Shown here in pieces: positions 22,446 to 30,724 of a stretch of 64,000 bases of DNA. The stretch is from G963678445 sp963678445 (lineage in GTDB: Bacteria > Hydrogenedentota > Hydrogenedentia > Hydrogenedentales > G963678445). How positions within the stretch are numbered: position 1 is the stretch's first letter; each line of letters begins with the position of its first letter. Location: NCBI GenBank assembly GCA_963678445.1, contig OY782877.1, forward strand, positions 2,852,001 to 2,916,000, written 5' to 3'. Both the position numbers and the translations under genes were made by a program. Under the pieces are notes generated by a model that was not told the DNA's origin, searched no databases, and saw only the letters and a program-made list of their open reading frames with translations.

Positions 22446-24503
22446 ATGTTTCAGATCCGGGAGCGTTTTAAACTGCAGGAAGATTTTCTTGCGCAGTATC
22501 GGGGAAAACAGCCGGATTGGGGGCCGCTTGGGTATATTACTTTCAAGCGCACCTACGCCCGCGTTGTCTCGGAAGCCGATGGCCGCACAGAAGAGTATTG
22601 GGAAACCGTCAAACGGGTTGTAGAGGGCTGCTACACCATCCAGCTCAACCACTGCCTCAATCTCAAGCTGCCCTGGAAAGCGCACAAGGCCCAGCGTTCC
22701 GCCCAGGAAATGTTTCGTCTTATGTGGGACTTCAAGTTCCTGCCTCCCGGACGCGGCCTGTGGATGATGGGCACCGAATATATCTACACCCGCGGTTCCG
22801 CCGCACTCAACAACTGTGCCTTTGTATCCACCGAAGAAATCGACACCGATTTCGCTGAACCCTTCTGCTTCCTCATGGACCTGTCCATGCTCGGCGTCGG
22901 TGTAGCTTTTGATACCAAAGGTGCAGGCCGCGTCACGATCCAGCAACCCCGGATTGGTGAATACACCCACGTCGTCGAAGACTCCAAAGAAGGCTGGGGC
23001 GACCTGCTCCGTGTGCTGCTCGAAGCCTATATCGGACACGGCGTACAGCCTGCTCACATCGACTATTCCAAGATTCGGCCCATGGGTTCCCCTATCCGTA
23101 CCTTCGGTGGCATTGCCCCCGGTCCCGGTCCGCTCATCGAAGCCGCCGAGAATATCCACAAGATCCTTACGCCTCGCATCGGCCATGAGATTACCTCCAC
23201 CGACATCACCGACCTCATGAATGTGATAGGCAAATGCGTGGTTTCTGGTGGCGTACGTCGTACCGCCGAACTCGCGCTCGGCGATCCCAATGATGAGGAG
23301 TATTTGAAACTCAAGGACCCCAAGCTGCACGAAGATAAACTCACCGCATGGCGCTGGGCCTCCAACAACAGCGTTGCGGCTGTCGAAGGTATGGACTACC
23401 ACAGCGTCGGCACCCAGACCGCTAAAAACGGTGAGCCCGGTTACTTCTGGCGCGAAAATGCACGTACCTACGGACGCATCAAAGATGGTCCCAACAATCT
23501 CGATGCCAAAGTGGCTGGCACCAACCCTTGTGCCGAACAAAGCCTGGAATCCTACGAGATCTGCAACCTCGTCGAGACCTTCCCCTCCCGTCATGAATCG
23601 CTGGAGGCCTACAAGCGCACCCTCAAGTTCGCCTACCTCTACGCCAAAACCGTGACGCTTATCCCTACTCATCGCGAACGCACCAACGCCATCATGCTGC
23701 GCAACCGACGCATCGGTCTCAGCCAATCCGGCATCGCCGAAAACTTCGAACGCATCGGACGTCGCGAACACTTCCGCTGGTGCGACGAAGGCTACCGCTA
23801 CATCGAAAAGCTCGACAAGATCTACGCCCAATGGCTCTGCGTACCCGAAAGCATCAAAAAAACCAGCGTCAAACCCAGCGGCACCGTTTCCCTGCTCCCC
23901 GGCGTCACCCCCGGGATCCACTACGCCCACTCCCAATACTACTGGCGCACCATCCGCATCGACCGCACCAGCCCCCTCGTTGAACCCCTGCGCCAGGCCG
24001 GTTACCGTATCGAAGAATCCGTCTACGGCGACAACACATGGGTTGTCTACTTTCCCGTCAAAGAGAAATACTTCCACCGCGCCAAAACCGACGTCTCCAT
24101 CTGGGAACAAGTCGAAAACGTCGCCCAGATGCAATACTACTGGGCCGACAACCAGGTCAGCGCCACCATCACTTTCAAAGCCGAAGAAGCCCACGACATC
24201 CCCTACATCCTCGAACTCTACGAAAGCCGCCTGAAATCCGTCAGCTTCCTACCCCTGCTCGACCACAACTACCCCCAGGCCCCCTACCAGGCCATCCCTG
24301 AAGAGACCTACCTCCACGCCACCAGCAAACTGAGTCCCTTCACCTTCGAAAGCCTCAACACCGACGAGACCCAGGATCTCTTCTGCGACGGCGACAAATG
24401 CGAAATCCCGCTGCCCGCACACCTGCCCGAACAACAGGAAATCGAAGAAACCTCCGAAGAAGTCACCACCCCACACGACGACGAAGTCGGCGCAAACGTG
24501 TAA
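22446..24503 (+). CDS. nrdJ: Adenosylcobalamin-dependent ribonucleoside-triphosphate reductase (class II, monomeric)
   Basis: 685 residues, resembling the Lactobacillus leichmannii RTPR type. It reduces NTPs to dNTPs using a B12 radical, with or without oxygen. Seen: LPPGRGLWMMGTEYI near 99-113; ALNNCAFVST with the first redox cysteine (about C124); LGVGVAFDTKGAG; NPCAEQSLESYEICNL near 360, whose N-x-C-x-E carries the thiyl cysteine (about C362) and Glu364; and CDGDKC near 647-652, the C-x4-C shuttle pair that swings in to reduce the active site. About 30 residues follow that pair, more than usual. It needs cobalamin; no B12 riboswitch was seen upstream. Confidence 0.95.
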   Translation: MFQIRERFKLQEDFLAQYRGKQPDWGPLGYITFKRTYARVVSEADGRTEEYWETVKRVVEGCYTIQLNHCLNLKLPWKAHKAQRSAQEMFRLMWDFKFLPPGRGLWMMGTEYIYTRGSAALNNCAFVSTEEIDTDFAEPFCFLMDLSMLGVGVAFDTKGAGRVTIQQPRIGEYTHVVEDSKEGWGDLLRVLLEAYIGHGVQPAHIDYSKIRPMGSPIRTFGGIAPGPGPLIEAAENIHKILTPRIGHEITSTDITDLMNVIGKCVVSGGVRRTAELALGDPNDEEYLKLKDPKLHEDKLTAWRWASNNSVAAVEGMDYHSVGTQTAKNGEPGYFWRENARTYGRIKDGPNNLDAKVAGTNPCAEQSLESYEICNLVETFPSRHESLEAYKRTLKFAYLYAKTVTLIPTHRERTNAIMLRNRRIGLSQSGIAENFERIGRREHFRWCDEGYRYIEKLDKIYAQWLCVPESIKKTSVKPSGTVSLLPGVTPGIHYAHSQYYWRTIRIDRTSPLVEPLRQAGYRIEESVYGDNTWVVYFPVKEKYFHRAKTDVSIWEQVENVAQMQYYWADNQVSATITFKAEEAHDIPYILELYESRLKSVSFLPLLDHNYPQAPYQAIPEETYLHATSKLSPFTFESLNTDETQDLFCDGDKCEIPLPAHLPEQQEIEETSEEVTTPHDDEVGANV

Positions 24504-24534
24504 CAGCGTTTTTGTTGGTTGAAACGATTTTTTC

Positions 24535-24571
24535 CTGGGGGGGCCTTTTTTGCGAAAAAAGGTCCCCCCAG
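24535..24571 (+). terminator. Hairpin downstream of nrdJ
   Basis: Arms of 17 bases (CTGGGG.. with CCTTTTTT, and AAAAAAGG with ..CCCCAG) around loop GCG, one G-U pair. It lies 31 bases after the nrdJ stop and is probably its terminator or 3' stabiliser. No T run follows. It resembles the hairpins after nupC and gyrB. Confidence 0.65.
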
Positions 24572-24770
24572 ACCCCCTCCAAAAAAACGAGACATTCCCC
24601 CCTGTAAAAGTCTCTTTTCCCTGCGTTCTCGCTCCCACGGTCCCCATAGGAACACAGACACGCCCTCATCATTCCCCTTTCTTCTTTCCCTTGTGGCGAA
24701 GTTGTACTTCGCACACACTTGTCTCCGAAGTTTTACTTCGCAAAATCCCCAACAACCACCATTTTTCTCG

Positions 24771-24791
24771 TTCCCACGGTCTCCGTGGGAA
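24771..24791. repeat. Dispersed TTCCCACGG palindrome
   Basis: TTCCCACGG-TCT-CCGTGGGAA, perfect 9-base arms, continued left by CTCG. The same sequence family occurs at 29028-29062 and 18368-18394. Confidence 0.75.
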
Positions 24792-25033
24792 TGCATACTC
24801 CCCAGTTTCCTCCGAAGCGGCGCTTCACACTATCCAACACAAGCACTTTGCTTTCTTCCTCAAAACGCGAAAAGTAAAAAACCCTTGAAAATAGAGATCC
24901 GTTTATGCAGACTAGTATGCTCAATGTTGCTCATGCATAGCCATTCACACCAACAACAATGGCCCTGCACCTACCACAACTGAGCAACGAAACGATACCG
25001 AAGCCATTTACAACAGAACGGGGGAGTCAGCAT

Positions 25034-27535
25034 ATGAACAACGTAGCGTTGTACCGGGATTCTTTTGATACAATTACAGAAAATCAACGCGGGAAAAGTA
25101 TCAGCAAACTTGTTGAGTCCACAGCATCCGCGTTATTAGAGGTGATGAAGGCAAAGACCTGTTATTACTGCCCCGTCAACCACTGTGAAAAGCCCTCCCT
25201 AAAATATGAGTTCTCTCAATCAAAATTAACCCCCACCCCCAAACCCAATGTAGATCCCTGCATTGGCGCCGCAGAGGATGCTGGCACCTCTTCCGATTTC
25301 ATACACCAAAAGTGTTGTAAGAAAACAGGCAAAGAAGTTCTTTTGTTACGTATTTTTTCTTATTTTCCAAAATCGGAGCTTAAAAAAGGGTGGGTAGAAA
25401 TCCCTGAAGAGGACCAAAAGTGTCTGAATGCCTATTTTTGTCTTGAATTAACCCCTAGGTCCCCAAAAATAACGAACAACGATTGCCAACGTTTGGATGA
25501 TTATCTTTCGGCGCTCTTTGCAGCCAAAATTGCTGATGATCAGCATCGTGCCTGGCAAAACGTACAAAAAGAGTTGCGTACCAAAAAAGACAATCCTATT
25601 TCGACTTTTTATCAGAGCGCCATTGCCGCCATGGAAGTCACAAGCATGCCTATTTGCTATGGCTGCATTCTTATGTTTACGGCAAATAGCACACAGGAAG
25701 GAGCACCTGCGTATCTCATAAAGCAAAAACATCACGTCTTTGATATGGAGAATTCGAAAAAATCTTCTGCTAGTGAGACTCAATTAGCCTCAGTTCCGTA
25801 TGTTGCTATGAGTGAAAAAGACATATCGCCTGTACAATGGGCTAAATCCTGGCAGGAAACGTATAACCTAGCCCACTCTGCACCATTTAAATATGCATTA
25901 CTTTCCCAAAAGCGTGTCCATTTTAAAACACCTGCTTTAAAGAAACTGGACTTCTCTTACGTGCTTGCCTTTCCAATTCTTCGGGATCCTGAACATTATA
26001 GGGATAACCCGAACAAGACAGATAAGATTTTTCGCGGCATCGCCCTTTTGTTTCTCCATCCCGCTTGTCGCGACCTTTCTTTTTTCAGCAATATCTATTT
26101 AAGACAGTATTCCCACGCTATAGATAGTGCTTTTCGCGCCTCTCTCGCACATACCATTAAAAACCGGATTCTGGATGAAGTCAGTAAATACAGTCATCTA
26201 ATGGTAACGGAAAAAGAAGAGTTCCAACGTAGGATTTTTGAAATTATTGGGGAAAAAGTATTGCATGTGGATGGCTTTGAAGTTAGAGAGTGCAACAAAG
26301 ATGGAACGCTTAGATCTGAAGCCATTTATACCTTTGGGGAAAAAAATGTTCCACAAAGGCTTTGCATAAAAGAAGTGATACAAGAAACCGCCTATAAAAA
26401 AACAGAAAGAGGAGCAGAGTATAAGTTACTTTATGATACTCAAAACCAGAGTTATTCGTTGTTGGCGCAGTTTATAGAGGAGCCTTCATCAGCTTGGGCA
26501 ACAAATGGTGTGATCCTTTGTTACAATCGTCGCTCTGCGGACGCTAACAATCATATTATTCCATTTCGGCACGAAGACCAAAAGTTAGCACGAGAGTTAG
26601 GAGAGCACCTCTTAACTCTGCATGCCACCATGCGGGAGCAAGAGGCCATCATACGCATGAATCGCGTCCTTAATCATGAAATCATGAACAGTCTGGATTT
26701 GCTCTATAAACGCCTTGGGATCTTGGAAAAAAATGTTTCCAAGAATGAAAAAACGGAACTAGTCATCCAAAATTTTTACGACAGTATGCAGCTGTTTAAA
26801 CAACATGTTATTTGGCCAAGGATTTTTGCCGGAAAATACAGTGTAGAGCCTAAACCTGTGCCTGTTCTGCGTATTATGAATAAATGGCGAGGTTATTACG
26901 CGATAACTTCAAAGCAGCTGTATCTAAAAGTTGACATTCCTGAAGTGATTCCGGGCGATCCTATGCGGCCTAAGCCTAATGCCGATCCCGAATTATTTGA
27001 GTATGCTCTTTCTAACCTGATAAAGAATGCCATCCGTTATGCACATATGGGCTCTACTATCTTTTTGGATAGTCGAAAATCTATCGATCAAATACATGGA
27101 GAACACCTTCGTGTTGAAGTAACTGATTATGGTATTGGGATTGATGAGACGGATCGTGCACGAATTTTCGACCTCTTCTTTAGGGGTAAACATGCAGAGA
27201 ATAGACAGGGCACTGAAGATAGCCAGGGGGCGGGCTTGTTTGTGGTCAAAAAATGCATCAAAGAACACGATTGGCCTTTCGAGAAACCTACGGTGGAGCA
27301 GGTTTGTAAATTTCAAGCCCCTTTCCTTTTTTGGCTGGATTGGCATCATGCATGGAAACGAATAAATGACAGAGAAATCCGAAAAGAAGCACAGGAAGAA
27401 TGGCAAAAAAAGAAATACAATCTCATGGGGTTTATCAGTACAGAATTCAGGCACTGTTCGTTGAACACGATAGCCTTAAATGAAGCGCTAAAAAAACCCA
27501 CCTATCGGGTGAGCTTTTCTTTAATTATTAAATAG
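25034..27535 (+). CDS. Atypical histidine kinase with long novel sensory region
   Basis: 833 residues from an ATG with GGGGGAG upstream (an in-frame codon at 24959 is less likely). Residues 1-530 have no membrane helix; they contain cysteine-rich patches (CYYCPVNHCEKP, QKCCKKTGKE, MPICYGCILMF) and two GAF-like stretches. The kinase core follows: RVLNHEIMNSLDLLYKRL near 540-557 (phosphoacceptor His about 547), NLIKNAIRYA (N box, about 661), VTDYGIGIDE (G1, about 697), IFDLFFRGKH (F box) and GAGLFVVKKC (G2, about 731). About 95 extra residues follow G2. The receiver and coiled-coil genes downstream are its likely partners. Base composition is AT-richer than the neighbours. Signal unknown. Confidence 0.8.
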   Translation: MNNVALYRDSFDTITENQRGKSISKLVESTASALLEVMKAKTCYYCPVNHCEKPSLKYEFSQSKLTPTPKPNVDPCIGAAEDAGTSSDFIHQKCCKKTGKEVLLLRIFSYFPKSELKKGWVEIPEEDQKCLNAYFCLELTPRSPKITNNDCQRLDDYLSALFAAKIADDQHRAWQNVQKELRTKKDNPISTFYQSAIAAMEVTSMPICYGCILMFTANSTQEGAPAYLIKQKHHVFDMENSKKSSASETQLASVPYVAMSEKDISPVQWAKSWQETYNLAHSAPFKYALLSQKRVHFKTPALKKLDFSYVLAFPILRDPEHYRDNPNKTDKIFRGIALLFLHPACRDLSFFSNIYLRQYSHAIDSAFRASLAHTIKNRILDEVSKYSHLMVTEKEEFQRRIFEIIGEKVLHVDGFEVRECNKDGTLRSEAIYTFGEKNVPQRLCIKEVIQETAYKKTERGAEYKLLYDTQNQSYSLLAQFIEEPSSAWATNGVILCYNRRSADANNHIIPFRHEDQKLARELGEHLLTLHATMREQEAIIRMNRVLNHEIMNSLDLLYKRLGILEKNVSKNEKTELVIQNFYDSMQLFKQHVIWPRIFAGKYSVEPKPVPVLRIMNKWRGYYAITSKQLYLKVDIPEVIPGDPMRPKPNADPELFEYALSNLIKNAIRYAHMGSTIFLDSRKSIDQIHGEHLRVEVTDYGIGIDETDRARIFDLFFRGKHAENRQGTEDSQGAGLFVVKKCIKEHDWPFEKPTVEQVCKFQAPFLFWLDWHHAWKRINDREIRKEAQEEWQKKKYNLMGFISTEFRHCSLNTIALNEALKKPTYRVSFSLIIK

Positions 27536-27550
27536 GAGCCAGAAAAAGCA

Positions 27551-27982
27551 ATGCATAAGAAAAAAATTTTGATTTTTGAAAATAATGAAGCTTTGGCGGA
27601 TGCCATCATGCTTACCCTGGTCAACGCCGGATACGAAGAGGGAAATATTACGGTAGCGGTACGGCCTTCACAGTTTCCGGATGATACTGCAAAATGGAAA
27701 GAACTAGATTTGGCTATTGTGGATCTCATGATGGGGGATGAAGAGCTTCCTAAAGCGTGGCAAGAGGAAACGGATAACGGCAATGTCACCGGCGCAGTTG
27801 TTTATACGAAACTTTGCCAAAATCGCAATGTGCCGGTCATCATTCTCTCCGCACTTCGTGACAGTGAAAAACGAAAGCGTGGGGAAGATTTAATAAGGGA
27901 TTTTACGACAAACTATAAAACACTTACAAAACCGGTAGAGTCAGGCACTTTCCTTTCTGAAGTACAAGGGATACTGAAATGA
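27551..27982 (+). CDS. Divergent response-regulator receiver
   Basis: 143 residues. IFENNEALAD replaces the usual acidic pair (one Glu is kept), LAIVDLMMGDEE carries the phosphoacceptor Asp near 57, VIILSALRD the conserved Ser, and LTKPVESGTF the Lys. There is an insertion between the Asp and the Ser strand (LPKAWQEETDNGNVTGAVVYTKLCQNR region), longer than in CheY. No output domain. It starts 16 bases after the kinase stop and overlaps the next gene by the ATGA at 27979-27982, so it is co-translated with both. Confidence 0.82.
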   Translation: MHKKKILIFENNEALADAIMLTLVNAGYEEGNITVAVRPSQFPDDTAKWKELDLAIVDLMMGDEELPKAWQEETDNGNVTGAVVYTKLCQNRNVPVIILSALRDSEKRKRGEDLIRDFTTNYKTLTKPVESGTFLSEVQGILK

Positions 27983-28998
27983 AGGTAGATAATACTTTCA
28001 AAAATAAGTTGAGTTTTGTAAAAGTGTGGCAAAGAATAGTGTATTGGTGCAATATTGCAATTGTGTTGGCGTTTTGCGTCATTCTAGCGTATTGTTTACT
28101 AAATGGTTGTAGTTCCTTTTGTTCAGCCATGCAGAAAATTGCAAATATTCCAACACCCGATATTGTTTATTCACAATCAGGCCAAGGGCTAAACCACACT
28201 TATCCTCAGGAAACCATACCAGTACAAAATACAGACACAAAATATTCCCCTGTTTTTGCCCTAGCAAAATCTGTACCGCAGACTATAGAACAAACACGAA
28301 TCCAATTCCCTACCCCCAATAATAAGTACGCTGCCCAAGCAGTTTTTCAGGCCGATGATACTACGGCGATGTACACTAAAGTTACCGAAGATCTCAGAAA
28401 AGCCACCGATGGCTATATGGATGCGACCGTAAGTAACTTTATCTTTCTGGGAATATCCACCTTCCTTATTTCAATGTTCCTGGTGCTTTATTTAAATGCG
28501 CTTCATAAAATTCATGAATTCAAGGAAGAGATGAGAAACGCCGAAGAAAAGTTGTGTGCCACAAAAAAGGATGTTGAAGCCACAAAAAAGGATGTTGAAG
28601 CCACGGAGGAAAAGATAAAAAAATTTTTCCAAAAATTTGTGGCGCTTAAAGAGATTCATGAAAAGCAGATTTGCAAATCAGCTATTGGGACGGATTTGCT
28701 ACAACTGCCGTGGATGCAGCCTCGTCAAGCAACCGAGTTTATTCAACAACTCCCTTCCTTTAGTGACGACCCTGAGGAGCTTCAATGTTTGCTAAGATGT
28801 TTGCGTGAGAATGGTGAGCGTTTGAAAGAACGCATTCAAGAGGAAAACCAGGATACCGGTTCCTCCAAGGTTACAGAACAAGAATTTGAAAATATGCTTT
28901 CAAGTACCCTTAAAAAATTGGAGGAAACCTTGGCCATGAAAATAGCGTATGAAAGAAATATCATGGCCGAAAAAGCGAAACGGGCGGAAAGACGGTGA
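27979..28998 (+). CDS. Membrane protein with periplasmic loop and cytoplasmic coiled coil
   Basis: 339 residues. A first membrane helix (IVLAFCVILAYCLLNGC, about 26-44), a loop of about 105 residues probably outside the cytoplasm, a second helix (FIFLGISTFLISMFLVLYL, about 154-172), then a charged coiled coil that includes the repeated heptads ATKKDVE-ATKKDVE-ATEEK near 195-212 (encoded by a perfect 21-base direct repeat at 28558-28599). The end is again helical and basic (AYERNIMAEKAKRAERR). No catalytic motif is seen. Overlap with the receiver gene suggests it is the membrane partner or output of the kinase and receiver. Family not recognised. Confidence 0.75.
   Translation: MKVDNTFKNKLSFVKVWQRIVYWCNIAIVLAFCVILAYCLLNGCSSFCSAMQKIANIPTPDIVYSQSGQGLNHTYPQETIPVQNTDTKYSPVFALAKSVPQTIEQTRIQFPTPNNKYAAQAVFQADDTTAMYTKVTEDLRKATDGYMDATVSNFIFLGISTFLISMFLVLYLNALHKIHEFKEEMRNAEEKLCATKKDVEATKKDVEATEEKIKKFFQKFVALKEIHEKQICKSAIGTDLLQLPWMQPRQATEFIQQLPSFSDDPEELQCLLRCLRENGERLKERIQEENQDTGSSKVTEQEFENMLSSTLKKLEETLAMKIAYERNIMAEKAKRAERR
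28558..28599 (+). repeat. Two 21-base direct repeats in the coiled-coil gene
   Basis: GCCACAAAAAAGGATGTTGA is present twice with period 21 and encodes ATKKDVE twice. It keeps frame and heptad register, so slippage there could lengthen or shorten the coiled coil by whole heptads. Confidence 0.85.
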
Positions 28999-29027
28999 TG
29001 TGTTGTAAAATGTATGCTTACAGGACA

Positions 29028-29062
29028 CCCCTCGTTCCCACGGAGACCGTGGGAACGAGGGG
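29028..29062. repeat. Dispersed palindrome between convergent genes
   Basis: Arms 29028-29043 and 29047-29062 (CCCCTCGTTCCCACGG / CCGTGGGAACGAGGGG) are perfectly complementary, with loop AGA. It belongs to the TTCCCACGG family and may serve as a bidirectional terminator between the coiled-coil gene and the GH28-like gene. Confidence 0.8.
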
Positions 29063-29108
29063 GCGGAAGGCTCAAATTGAACGGGAGTGAGGTGGATTCC
29101 TGGAGCAG

Positions 29109-30419
29109 TCAGTCTGCTGAAGGGGGTATTGTCCGGATGTTTGTGAGGGCAAGGTTGCGGGTGTTTTCGGTACCGGATTCGTAGGTGATGGGGTCGCCGG
29201 GGGCGTCGTATTTGAGGATGTTTGTGAGGGTGGATTCGGACAGGGAACCGGCTATGAGGATGGTGTGTTGGGCGCGGCTCATGATGTTGCTGATGAAAAT
29301 GCGGTAGGTGTCGCCGAGGGGGGTGACGCCGCCCCAGGTGGGGTTGTTGTCGCCGATTTTGAGGGCGGCGCGGGATCGTTTTCCTGTTGCGGATGTGTCG
29401 ATGAGTCCGTCGAGGAGGATGTCGTGGATCTTCAGGCCGCTGGCATTCAGAAAGCGGACTATGTGGTGTCCGCCTGCGCAATGGCCGCGCACGTTGCGCA
29501 GGGTGATGTTGCGAATGTCGTCGCGTCCGCCTTCCCGGTTGTTGACTGCGCTGACCATGGTGGATGTTGTGCTACCGGCTCCATTTTTCTTCTGGGACAG
29601 GATGTTGGTGAATGCTATCAGGTCGTCGCCGGTGTAGCCGGTGATGGTGTCGATGGTGATGTCGTGGCAGCCCTGGCGCAGGTCCAGTCCGTCCTGGTTG
29701 AGGATGGTCTGGGAAACGCCGTCGATTATCTTGTTGCCGGTTGAGGCGAAGTCGATGTCGCGTATGGCGCCAAACGCGCATCGTTCGAGCGAGATTCCCC
29801 AGCAGTGGGAGTCTTTGATACGCAGGTTCTCGATGCGGAAACGCTCTACAAAGGCCAACAGAATGCCGATGTTGCGCCAGTCGCCGGTCTGGCTTTCGTT
29901 CGCTACGCCTGCATCGGTCCCGTAGGTGCGTTCGCCCAGTGTTTTGGCGGAGTCGCCGGTGGCGCGTGGATGATCGGCGCCTTCCAGGAGCACGCTACCG
30001 ACGCCGATGATATGGATGTCTGATAGGGGCGCGATATCGGTGATACCCAGCCCGCAGTTTGCACTCCGGATAAAGTTGTCGCGGCAGCGGTCGGAAAGTT
30101 TGATGTGGCAGTTTTGGAGTTCCAGTGTGGTTCCGCTTTGCACCAGGATGGCGGTATCCAGTAGCCAGATATCCCTAACACCGTTTTTTGTCCGATTCAT
30201 TTTCGGAATGACGACCCGTTGTCCCGTGGTCGCTACTGCTGCGATGGCTTGGTTGATTCGTTCACTGTCTGAGCCTTCAAAGTCGTTGGGCGTAACCGAC
30301 AGGGCGTCTGCGAGGGGGGTAGGGGAGGCTTGCATCGGTGTGCTCTCTTCGGCCCAAGGTGTTGCGACAGACACGAAAAGAGTCACAATAATGATTGCAC
30401 AGGCAAAAATGGTTCTCAT
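29109..30419 (-). CDS. Secreted GH28-like right-handed beta-helix hydrolase
   Basis: 436 residues with a clear signal peptide (MRTIFACAIIIVTLFVSVATPWAEE). FEGSDSERINQAIAAVATTGQRVVIP near 48-73 is the D-x-x-x-I-x-x-A-I entry common to GH28 and pectate-lyase-fold proteins. NQDGLDLRQGCHDITIDTI near 240 corresponds to the catalytic N-T-D-G-x-D loop, and GDDLIA near 262 to the second catalytic pair (DD), with GHCAGGHHIV later in place of G-H-G. Polygalacturonases and related exo-enzymes cut acidic or other polysaccharides in the periplasm or outside. The substrate cannot be told. It is a single-gene transcript ending at the 29028-29062 palindrome. Confidence 0.8.
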   Translation of the reverse strand: MRTIFACAIIIVTLFVSVATPWAEESTPMQASPTPLADALSVTPNDFEGSDSERINQAIAAVATTGQRVVIPKMNRTKNGVRDIWLLDTAILVQSGTTLELQNCHIKLSDRCRDNFIRSANCGLGITDIAPLSDIHIIGVGSVLLEGADHPRATGDSAKTLGERTYGTDAGVANESQTGDWRNIGILLAFVERFRIENLRIKDSHCWGISLERCAFGAIRDIDFASTGNKIIDGVSQTILNQDGLDLRQGCHDITIDTITGYTGDDLIAFTNILSQKKNGAGSTTSTMVSAVNNREGGRDDIRNITLRNVRGHCAGGHHIVRFLNASGLKIHDILLDGLIDTSATGKRSRAALKIGDNNPTWGGVTPLGDTYRIFISNIMSRAQHTILIAGSLSESTLTNILKYDAPGDPITYESGTENTRNLALTNIRTIPPSAD

Positions 30420-30444
30420 TTTCTCTCCCCTTGTTCTAATCGTC

Positions 30445-30481
30445 TAAGTGGCCAGCGCCACCGGCAGTATTTGTGATCCCT
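30445..30481 (-). repeat. Copy of the dispersed GGACC element (core part)
   Basis: Minus strand: GGCAGGGATCACAAATACTG, then CCGGTGGCGCTGGCCACTTA. The core GGTGGCGCTGGCCACTT is identical to the 4543-4598 copy; the left tag is diverged. It lies just upstream of the GH28-like gene start. Confidence 0.6.
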
Positions 30482-30660
30482 GCCGTCCCTGAGCGATAGA
30501 AATTTTTCGTTTTTATGATCGCTTTTGGAATACCAGTCAAAAGGTAATGGTGTATAGCGATGATTTTACTACAAGCCGTTTCCTTAATACGCGTGCATCG
30601 TGAAAAAAGCGACATTGAACCTGTGGTGGCGATCTTGGTAGCGGCACTTGAGAGTGATAT

Positions 30661-30700
30661 AAAAAACCGAGTCCACGTTCTTGTGTGAATGTAGACTCGG
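30661..30700 (-). terminator. Intrinsic terminator of the 430-residue lipoprotein gene
   Basis: On the minus strand, CCGAGTC...GACTCGG (plus three further pairs inside) is followed at once by six T's. The stem begins 25 bases after the stop of the lipoprotein gene. Confidence 0.85.
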
Positions 30701-30724
30701 CGGTGCTGAAATTTTCAGACGGGT

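Larger units (their letters stand above)
24504..25033. other. Intergenic region rich in short palindromes
   Basis: About 530 bases without a supported gene. It holds a terminator-like hairpin (24535-24571), a degenerate TCCCACGG copy (24625-24651), two GAAGTT-type palindromes (GCGAAGT-TGT-ACTTCGC at 24696-24712 and CGAAGT-TTT-ACTTCG at 24726-24740), the TTCCCACGG palindrome (24771-24791) and a third CGAAG..CTTC form (24811-24828). The density of small palindromes just left of the AT-richer kinase module suggests an insertion-prone junction. Confidence 0.65.

Noticed and set aside
22113..24194. A very long open frame on the minus strand (693 codons) opposite nrdJ
   Set aside because: nrdJ on the plus strand has complete catalytic motifs; the antisense frame is low-complexity (Val/Gly/Phe/Asp-rich) and arises from the codon bias of nrdJ.
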